In this document: piece after piece, positions 32,849-38,262 of the stretch
Position numbering within the stretch: the first letter of the stretch is position 1
Layout: each line of letters starts with the position of its first letter
Assembly (NCBI GenBank): GCA_030841035.1
Contig: JAVEDI010000107.1
Coordinates: forward strand, 1-38,262
DNA from: Actinomycetota bacterium
GTDB taxonomy: Bacteria > Actinomycetota > Actinomycetes > JACCUZ01
Reading direction: 5' to 3'
Length of the DNA stretch: 38,262 nucleotides
Notes under the pieces: model-generated
What the model saw: the letters and a program-made list of their open reading frames with translations, nothing else
What the model was told of the DNA's origin: nothing
Databases searched by the model: none
Position numbers and translations under genes: made by a program

Positions 32849-34153
32849 ATGGACCCGGGCGGCGCCGTACGGCGTGGCCGCAGCACCGCCGTACGCGCGC
32901 GTTCGATGGCGCTGGGCGGCGCGCGGCGCGTCCGCCGCGTCACGCACGCCGGCGGCGCGGGCGAGTCGGGGCTGGGCCGGCTGATCGAGCTGCACGGCAT
33001 CAACACGATGGGCGACGCGATGATCGCGGTGTCCCTCGCCAACACGTTGTTCTTCTCGGTGCCGACCGGTGAGGCGCGAGGTCGCGTCGCGCTCTACCTG
33101 CTGATCACGATGGCCCCGTTCGCGGTCATGGCACCGGTGATCGGCCCGCTGCTCGACCGGTTCCGACACGGCCGCCGCTGGGCGATCGCGGTGACCCTGC
33201 TGGTGCGTGGCTTCCTCGCGTGGGTGCTCGCCGATGCGGTCGGTGGCGGGGACTTCTCGCTCTACCCGGCCGCCTTCGGCTGCCTGGTGGGGTCCAAGGC
33301 CTACGGCGTGACCCGGTCGGCGACCGTGCCCCGGCTGCTGCCGGAGGGTGCCAGCCTGGTGGCGGCGAACGCGCGGATCTCGCTGGCCGGCATCGTGGCC
33401 GGCGCCTTCGGTGCCGCCCTGGCCGGAGGTCTGTCGCTGCTCGGCCCCTCATGGTCGCTGCGCGGCGCGTTCATCGTGTTCGGCATCGGTGTCGTGCTCG
33501 CGCTGCGGCTGCCGGCGCGCGTCGACTCGACCGTCGGCGAGACGCGGACGACGATCTCGCTCGATGACACCGGCCCGATCCCGCGCCGCACCAGCGTGGG
33601 CCCGGCCGTCGTGACGGCGCTGCGCGCCAACGGGGCGCTGCGGGCCTTCTCGGGGTTCCTCACGATGTTTCTGGCGTTCCTGCTGCGCGAGCACCCGATC
33701 GGCGGCCTGCACGACACCGTCGCCATCGGCCTGGTCGCCGCGGCGGCCGGTGTGGGCAGCACGTCTGGCACCACGATCGGGGCGCGGCTGCGCACCCGGG
33801 CGCCGGAGACGGTCATCGTCGTCGTGCTGGCGGTCCTGACGGTGGCGGCGGTCGCCGGCGCGTTCGTCTACGGCCTGCCGACGGTGCTGGCCGTCGCACT
33901 CGCCGCCGGGCTGGCTCAGTCGCTCGGGAAGCTGTCGCTGGACGCGATCGTGCAGCGCGAGGTCCCCGAGGCCGTGCGGACGTCCGCGTTCGCCCGGTCC
34001 GAGACCGTGCTGCAGCTGTCCTGGGTGGTGGGCGGCGGTGTCGGGATCGCGCTGCCGCTCGACGGACGGCTGGGCCTGAGCATCGCGGCCGTCGGGCTGG
34101 TGGTCATGCTGGTCGTCACCGTGCGCGACCTGCGCGGCGCGCGGCGGCCGTAG
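32849..34153 (+). CDS. MFS-type membrane transporter
   Basis: 434 residues with a ~50-residue basic cytoplasmic N-terminus (VRARSMALGGARRVRRVTHAGG) and about 12 hydrophobic segments. INTMGDAMIAVSLANTLFFSVP, PFAVMAPVIGPLLDRFRHGRRWAI and GSKAYGVTRSATVPRLLPEGASLVAANARISLAGIVAG are features of an actinobacterial MFS subgroup next to cspB/DUF3027 genes (compare Rv0876c of M. tuberculosis, from memory). The substrate is unknown. The ATG at 32849 has CAGGAT 6 nt upstream and looks leaderless. Its stop is 3 nt from the convergent cold-shock gene. Confidence 0.85.
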   Translation: MDPGGAVRRGRSTAVRARSMALGGARRVRRVTHAGGAGESGLGRLIELHGINTMGDAMIAVSLANTLFFSVPTGEARGRVALYLLITMAPFAVMAPVIGPLLDRFRHGRRWAIAVTLLVRGFLAWVLADAVGGGDFSLYPAAFGCLVGSKAYGVTRSATVPRLLPEGASLVAANARISLAGIVAGAFGAALAGGLSLLGPSWSLRGAFIVFGIGVVLALRLPARVDSTVGETRTTISLDDTGPIPRRTSVGPAVVTALRANGALRAFSGFLTMFLAFLLREHPIGGLHDTVAIGLVAAAAGVGSTSGTTIGARLRTRAPETVIVVVLAVLTVAAVAGAFVYGLPTVLAVALAAGLAQSLGKLSLDAIVQREVPEAVRTSAFARSETVLQLSWVVGGGVGIALPLDGRLGLSIAAVGLVVMLVVTVRDLRGARRP

Positions 34154-34156
34154 CCC

Positions 34157-34540
34157 TCAGCCCTCCAGGTCGCCCGCGACTGCCCTCAGCACGGCGGCGG
34201 TCTTCTTCGCCGCCGCGCGGTCGGGGTAGCGCCCGCGGCGCAGCTGGTTGCCCACGCCGTCCAGCAGCTTGATGAGGTCCTCGACGATCACCGCCATGTC
34301 GTCGGCGGGCTTGCGCGCGCCGGCTGCCATCGACGGCAACGGGCCGAGCACCTTCACGGTGAGGGCCTGCTCGCCACGGCGCCCGTCGACGATGCCGAAC
34401 TCCACCCGCGCGCCCGGCTTGAGCGCCTCCACACCCTGGGGGAGCGCGTCGCGGTGCACGAAGACGTCCCCGCCGTCGTCACGGCTCAGGAAACCGAAAC
34501 CCTTGTCGGTGTCGTACCACTTGACCTTGCCGGTAGGCAC
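34157..34540 (-). CDS. Cold-shock protein with C-terminal extension (CspB-like)
   Basis: 127 residues. The first ~65 form a cold-shock OB-fold with RNP1 KGFGFLS and RNP2 DVFVH and the start PTGKVKWYDTDKGFGF. The remaining ~60 form an extra helical domain (DDMAVIVEDLIKLLDGVGNQLRRGRYPDRAAAKKTAAVLRAVAGDLEG). This long form, about twice a standard Csp, is typical of one actinobacterial paralogue. It probably binds single-stranded RNA or DNA as an RNA chaperone. The GTG at 34540 has AGAGG about 7 nt upstream. The leader contains a CTCTG-type short repeat (about 34550-34562). Confidence 0.92.
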   Translation of the reverse strand: MPTGKVKWYDTDKGFGFLSRDDGGDVFVHRDALPQGVEALKPGARVEFGIVDGRRGEQALTVKVLGPLPSMAAGARKPADDMAVIVEDLIKLLDGVGNQLRRGRYPDRAAAKKTAAVLRAVAGDLEG

Positions 34541-34660
34541 GGGTGACCTCTGCTCTGCTCTGGTGTCGGATGTCCTGCCGGGTCGCAGGCGGTTCGCCCC
34601 ACTGCTCCGGCGGCCGTCCAGCGTAACCCGCCGTACGCCGCGCCTCCTAGGCGTTTGCCC

Positions 34661-36097
34661 TCAGCGGAAACGTTCCGGATCGGGCAGCAGCTCGTTCATC
34701 GCCCCCGACCGGAAGCCGCGGGGATCGACCTCCACCGAGGTGAACCCTGCGTCGCGGACCGCCGCCAGGACGCCGTCGGCCGCCAGGACCCGGCGCACCG
34801 CCCCCGCGTCGACCTCGATCGAGGCGTGCTCGTCGAGGTCACGCACCCGCACGTCGCGTACGTCGATGCCGGCGTCGCGCAGCGCGGCCCGCAGGGCGGC
34901 CTCCGCCCGCTCGACCCGGGCCAGCCGCGCCGGGGTGATGGAGACGCCGTAGGCGATGCGGCTGGACAGGCAGGCGGCTGCCGGCTTGTCCCAGGTCCGC
35001 AGCCCGAGGCGGCGGCTGGCCTCCCGGACCTGCGCCTTGGTCAGCCCCGCGTCCAGCAGCGGCGTCACCGCGTCCCGCTCGGCCGCCGCGCGGATCCCGG
35101 GACGGAAGCCGGCGGCCGCGTCGTCGGCGTTCGTGCCGGTGGCGACGTGCCGGTGACCGTGCTCGGCCGCGACGGGCACCAGCACCTCGAGCAGCTCCGC
35201 CTTGCAGAAGTAGCAGCGGTCACCGGCGTTCGCTGCGTAGCCGGGCCGGTCCAGCTCGCGGGTCGCGGCAGTGACGTGCCCGACCCCGAGCGAGGCGGCG
35301 AGCTCCCGCGCGTCCTGCAGCTCCGCGGCGGGAAGGCTTGCGGAGACGGCGGTCGCGGCGAGCACGTTGTCGGGCCCCAGGACGCGGACGGCGGCGGCGA
35401 GCAGGAACGCCGAGTCCGCCCCGCCGGAGAACGCGACGGTCACCCGGCCCAGCTGCGCGAGCCTGGCGTCGAGCGCGGCGAGCCGCTGGTCGAGCACGTA
35501 GCCGTCGAGCCACTCGGGGAAGGCGCCGAGGTCGTCGAGCACCACGTCAGCGCCCGCCGCCCGCAGCTCCTCGGCGCTGATCGGGCCGCTGGGCACCGCG
35601 ACGCTGAGCGCGTTCGCGGCCCGCGCACCCTCGATGTCGCCGAGGTGGTCGCCGACGTACACCGTGGCGCCGTGCTGGCGCAGCGCCTCGCCCTTGGCCG
35701 GCCCCCAGAGCCAGCCGTGCAGCTCATCGACGTCCAGGCCCAGATGGTCGAGGTGCAGCCGCGCGTTGGGGCCGTACTTGCCGGTGACGACGACCACCCG
35801 CCCGCCGTGCCGGTGCACCGAGTCGATGGCCGCGCGCGCACCCAGGAGCGCCTCCGTCGGCGTGACGGCGAGGTCGGGGTAGAGCGCCCGGAAGCGGTGG
35901 CCCATCTCCTCGACCCGCTCCGCCTGGAACCAACGACCCAGCTCCTCCTCGAGGGGAGGACCCAGCCTGCTCACGGCCGCGACGCTGTCGATGGGCACGC
36001 CGGTCTCGGCGGACAGCGCGTCCCACACGGCCGCGATGCCCGGCCGGGTGTCGATGAGGGTCATGTCGAGGTCGAACCCGACGACGAGGGGCGGCAC
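34661..36097 (-). CDS. HAD phosphatase domain fused to LarE-type sulfur transferase
   Basis: 478 residues from the GTG at 36097, with no frameshift. Residues 1-205 are a HAD hydrolase: DLDMT (nucleophile D9, acid/base D11), VVVVTGKYG, and VYVGDHLGDIEGARAAN. Residues ~215-478 are LarE-like: PP-loop SGGADS (224-229), DRCYFCKAEL (C295, C298), GTNADD, GLTKAQVREASRRLGLRTWDKPAAACLSSR (C376). C376 matches the sacrificial cysteine of LarE, which donates sulfur to the nickel-pincer nucleotide precursor of lactate racemase-type enzymes. LarB and LarC are not in the window. The start is set by TAGGGT (minus strand, 36105-36110) 7 nt upstream; the GTG at 36106 would overlap that element. Confidence 0.88.
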   Translation of the reverse strand: MPPLVVGFDLDMTLIDTRPGIAAVWDALSAETGVPIDSVAAVSRLGPPLEEELGRWFQAERVEEMGHRFRALYPDLAVTPTEALLGARAAIDSVHRHGGRVVVVTGKYGPNARLHLDHLGLDVDELHGWLWGPAKGEALRQHGATVYVGDHLGDIEGARAANALSVAVPSGPISAEELRAAGADVVLDDLGAFPEWLDGYVLDQRLAALDARLAQLGRVTVAFSGGADSAFLLAAAVRVLGPDNVLAATAVSASLPAAELQDARELAASLGVGHVTAATRELDRPGYAANAGDRCYFCKAELLEVLVPVAAEHGHRHVATGTNADDAAAGFRPGIRAAAERDAVTPLLDAGLTKAQVREASRRLGLRTWDKPAAACLSSRIAYGVSITPARLARVERAEAALRAALRDAGIDVRDVRVRDLDEHASIEVDAGAVRRVLAADGVLAAVRDAGFTSVEVDPRGFRSGAMNELLPDPERFR

Positions 36098-36104
36098 CTG
36101 CCCC

Positions 36105-36110
36105 ACCCTA
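36105..36110 (-). promoter_or_regulatory. -10 element for leaderless HAD-LarE
   Basis: TAGGGT on the minus strand ends 7 nt before the GTG at 36097. It lies between the upstream gene stop (36118) and the start, giving this gene its own promoter. Confidence 0.6.
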
Positions 36111-36117
36111 GGTGCTG

Positions 36118-36726
36118 CTACTCAGGCGGCTCGGCACTGCGGGTCGGCGCGGGACTGCGGTCGTCGGCGGCAACGTCGCCGCCCTGCTGGGCGCTGGAGC
36201 GCTCGAGCAGCTCGGAGAAGAGCGCGCGATAGTGCACGAACGCGCGCCGCTGCTCCTCGGTCGTGCTGCTCTGGGCGTTGCTGCCGACCGCGTGGGCGGC
36301 CCGGTAGTGCTCGGCGACCTGCGGATGGTCGGCGGCCACCATGTCGGCCTGGCTCTCGAAGTCGTCGACCGGGTAGCCGCGCAGGCGCATCACCTCTCCG
36401 ATGAGCCGGTCGGCGTCACGCACGGCCGCCGAGGGGCTGTCCACGAAGTCGACCTGCACCAGCTGCCACCGCTCCACGAAGCCGGCCTGCTCCGCCGCGG
36501 ACAGCTCACGAACGTCCAGGGCGTCGCGCTGCTCGGCGACCTCGGCCAGGTGCGACTCGGCCGCCTTGCGGTCCCCGTGCTCGCCGACGGCCCGGTCGTA
36601 CTCCGGGCCGAAGCGGCCCTGCAGCTCTTCGCTGCGGCGGCGCTGACGGCTAGCCATGAACAGGACGACGGCAACGATGGCCAGGACGACGATGACCAGC
36701 AGGATCACTGCGCCGGTGGTGTTCAT
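36118..36726 (-). CDS. Membrane-anchored conserved hypothetical protein
   Basis: 202 residues. The N-terminal membrane helix is GAVILLVIVVLAIVAVVLFMA (about 4-24), followed by a basic stop-transfer (SRQRRRSEELQGRFGPEYDRAV) and a charged, mostly helical domain (GDRKAAESHLAEVAEQRD, FVERWQLVQVDFVDSPSAAVRDADRLIGEVMRLRGYPVDDFESQADMVAADHPQVAEHYR, AFVHYRALFSELL). Similar proteins occur widely in actinomycetes; no activity is known to me. The start ATG at 36726 has a near-ideal ribosome site AAGGAGGT 4-5 nt upstream, suggesting high expression. The ATG is preferred over the adjacent GTG at 36729. Confidence 0.8.
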   Translation of the reverse strand: MNTTGAVILLVIVVLAIVAVVLFMASRQRRRSEELQGRFGPEYDRAVGEHGDRKAAESHLAEVAEQRDALDVRELSAAEQAGFVERWQLVQVDFVDSPSAAVRDADRLIGEVMRLRGYPVDDFESQADMVAADHPQVAEHYRAAHAVGSNAQSSTTEEQRRAFVHYRALFSELLERSSAQQGGDVAADDRSPAPTRSAEPPE

Positions 36727-36773
36727 CACGACCTCCTTAAGGTCGCCTACCGGCTTACCCGCGCACGCGACCG

Positions 36774-38262
36774 CTATGCGCCTCGGTCAGCGGCGACCTT
36801 CTCCAGACCGAGCAGCTGCACCGAGCGGGACCGCATCTCCACCTTGCGGATCTTCCCGGTCACGGTCATGGGGAACTCCTCGACGACCTGGACGTAGCGC
36901 GGCACTTTGTAGTGCGCGAGCTTGCCGTTGCAGAACTCGCGCACCGCCTCGGCACTGAGCCCCTCCACCCCGTCCCGCAGGAGCACCCAGGCGCACAGCT
37001 CCTCGCCGTACTTCTCGTCCGGCACCCCGATCACCTGCACGTCGGCGATGTCGGGGTGGGTGTAGAGGAACTCCTCGACCTCGCGGGGATAGATGTTCTC
37101 GCCACCGCGGATCACCATGTCCTTGATGCGTCCGACGATGTTCACGTAGCCCTCGGCATCCATCGTCGCCAGGTCGCCGGTGTGCATCCAGCCCGCCCGG
37201 TCGAGCACCTCGGCGGTCTTCTCCGGCTCGTCCCAGTAGCCCAGCATCACCGAGTAGCCGCGCGTGCACAGCTCCCCGGGCTCGCCGCGCGGCAGCGTCA
37301 GCCCGGTCTCGGGATCGACGACCTTCACCTCGACGTGCGGGTGCACGGAGCCGACCGTGGACACCCGCCGTTCCAGGTCGTCGTCGGCGCGGGTCTGGGT
37401 CGACACCGGTGACGTCTCGGTCATGCCGTAGCAGATGGTCACCTCCTCCATGTGCATCTCGGTGACCACGCGCTTCATCACCTCCACCGGGCACGGCGAG
37501 CCGGCCATGATCCCGGTGCGCAGCGAGGAGAGGTCGTAGTCGGCGAAGTTCGGCAGCGCGAGCTCGGCGATGAACATCGTCGGGACGCCGTACAGCGAGG
37601 TGCACTTCTCGTCCTGCACGGCCTGCAGGGTCAGGGCGGGGTCGAAGCCGGGCGCCGGGATCACCATGGTCGCGCCGTGCGAGGTGGCCCCGAGGTTGCC
37701 CATCCCCATGCCGAAGCAGTGGTAGTACGGCACCGGGATGCAGACCCGGTCGGCCTCGGTGTAGCCGCAGCCCTCGCCCACGAAGAACCCGTTGTTGAGC
37801 AGGTTGTGGTGGGTGAGGGTCGCGCCCTTGGGAAAGCCGGTGGTCCCCGACGTGTACTGGATGTTGATCGGATCGTCGGCCGACAGTTGCGTCTCGCGCT
37901 CGGCCAGCAGGCCGCGGTCGGCCGAGCGGCCGGTTGCCAGCAGCTGCTCCCACTCGGCGTCGCCGAGGAACAGGACCTCGCGCAGGTCCGGGCACTCACC
38001 ACGGACCTCGGCGACCATCGCGCGGTAGTCGCTGGTCTTGAACGACGGCGCCGAGACCAGCACCGAGATGCCGGCCTGCTCGAGCACGTAGCCGAGTTCG
38101 TGGGTGCGGTAGGCCGGGTTGATGTTCACCAGGATCGCGCCGAGCTTCGCCGTCCCGTACTGGACGAACACCCACTCGGCGCAGTTCGGCGCCCAGATGC
38201 CGACCCGGTCGCCCTTCTTCACGCCGAGCGCGTCGAGACCGAGTGCGCAGGCGTCGACCTCG
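36774..38262 (-). CDS. AMP-binding acyl-CoA synthetase (5' part missing)
   Basis: FadD-like fatty-acyl-CoA synthetase; the N-terminus lies beyond the window end, where the frame stays open ([13 protein letters not shown] before [16 protein letters not shown]). Motifs seen are the P-loop-like [18 protein letters not shown], the acyl-pocket region [69 protein letters not shown] (hinge and A8), and the C-terminal catalytic lysine in [13 protein letters not shown]. It activates a fatty acid through an acyl-AMP intermediate and transfers it to CoA. The preferred chain length is unknown; ~496 codons of roughly 540-550 are present. Confidence 0.93.
   Translation of the reverse strand, partial: EVDACALGLDALGVKKGDRVGIWAPNCAEWVFVQYGTAKLGAILVNINPAYRTHELGYVLEQAGISVLVSAPSFKTSDYRAMVAEVRGECPDLREVLFLGDAEWEQLLATGRSADRGLLAERETQLSADDPINIQYTSGTTGFPKGATLTHHNLLNNGFFVGEGCGYTEADRVCIPVPYYHCFGMGMGNLGATSHGATMVIPAPGFDPALTLQAVQDEKCTSLYGVPTMFIAELALPNFADYDLSSLRTGIMAGSPCPVEVMKRVVTEMHMEEVTICYGMTETSPVSTQTRADDDLERRVSTVGSVHPHVEVKVVDPETGLTLPRGEPGELCTRGYSVMLGYWDEPEKTAEVLDRAGWMHTGDLATMDAEGYVNIVGRIKDMVIRGGENIYPREVEEFLYTHPDIADVQVIGVPDEKYGEELCAWVLLRDGVEGLSAEAVREFCNGKLAHYKVPRYVQVVEEFPMTVTGKIRKVEMRSRSVQLLGLEKVAADRGA

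Noticed and set aside
34661-36097. Frameshift or assembly join as the cause of the HAD-LarE fusion
   Set aside because: One frame is open throughout with uniform codon use, and the linker reads as a normal helix (LDQRLAALDARLAQLG). It is still worth confirming in relatives.

Overview
The window is very GC-rich chromosomal DNA, densely packed with genes, with strong G/C third-position bias and many GTG starts (one TTG). It clearly comes from an actinomycete. The gene content fits an environmental member near Nocardioidaceae, but the genus cannot be fixed from the sequence. Markers for this reading are an IdeR/DtxR repressor whose metal ligands fall at the classical residue numbers, a MutT1-type NUDIX/phosphatase fusion beside ppk, actinobacterial families DUF2530 and DUF3027, UdgX, a CspB-type cold-shock protein with a C-terminal extension, and citA and serC of the mycobacterial type. 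From memory, several of these (cspB, MFS, DUF2530, DUF3027, MarR, citA, serC) also sit near one another in mycobacteria. No insertion sequence, prophage, integrase, CRISPR array, rRNA or tRNA was found.

Layout. 1-1936: urease structural genes ureA-ureB-ureC (minus strand, ureC cut by the window edge). 2150-2800: a small secreted Asp/Gly-rich RTX-like protein with a strong terminator. 2951-7984: a small three-helix protein, then a plus-strand polyphosphate operon (ppk, CYTH-CHAD protein, MutT1-like protein) behind a candidate PHO box. 8037-9062: an NlpC/P60 cell-wall hydrolase with a c-di-AMP (ydaO-type) riboswitch leader. 9083-10081: ideR and a rhodanese. 10144-11616: udgX with a tiny upstream ORF, then a hotdog-like protein. 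11627-11839: a short structured transcript with a very strong Shine-Dalgarno and a 12-codon ORF. 11875-14961: pdxH, citA, serC. 15001-18313: MFS transporter, methyltransferase and an anchored propeller-like protein. 18424-21151: aldo/keto reductase, a 27-residue membrane microprotein, a 2'-5' RNA ligase-like protein and a sarcosine-oxidase-like flavoenzyme. 21406-24308: a secreted coiled-coil cell-wall protein and a marR-MFS operon. 24360-24786: a repeat-filled intergenic region. 24789-28965: a secreted glycosidase-like protein, corA with a leader ORF, a purine permease and DUF2530. 28999-34540: a large sacsin-type GHKL ATPase with its DUF3027 partner, an MFS protein and a cold-shock protein. 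34661-38262: a HAD-LarE fusion, a membrane-anchored unknown and a partial acyl-CoA synthetase.

Functional themes are phosphate and polyphosphate metabolism with nucleotide sanitation, cell-wall remodelling tied to c-di-AMP, metal homeostasis (urease Ni, IdeR Fe, CorA Mg, LarE-type Ni cofactor chemistry), uracil-DNA repair and core metabolism. A window-wide feature is that many first genes have a hexamer with A at position 2 and T at position 6 ending 6-7 nt before the start codon, the pattern expected of leaderless mRNAs.

The best candidates for something undescribed are the structured small transcript at 11627-11839, the HAD-LarE fusion, the leaderless mini-ORF overlapping udgX, the corA leader ORF, and the paired long palindromes at 24.5-24.7 kb.
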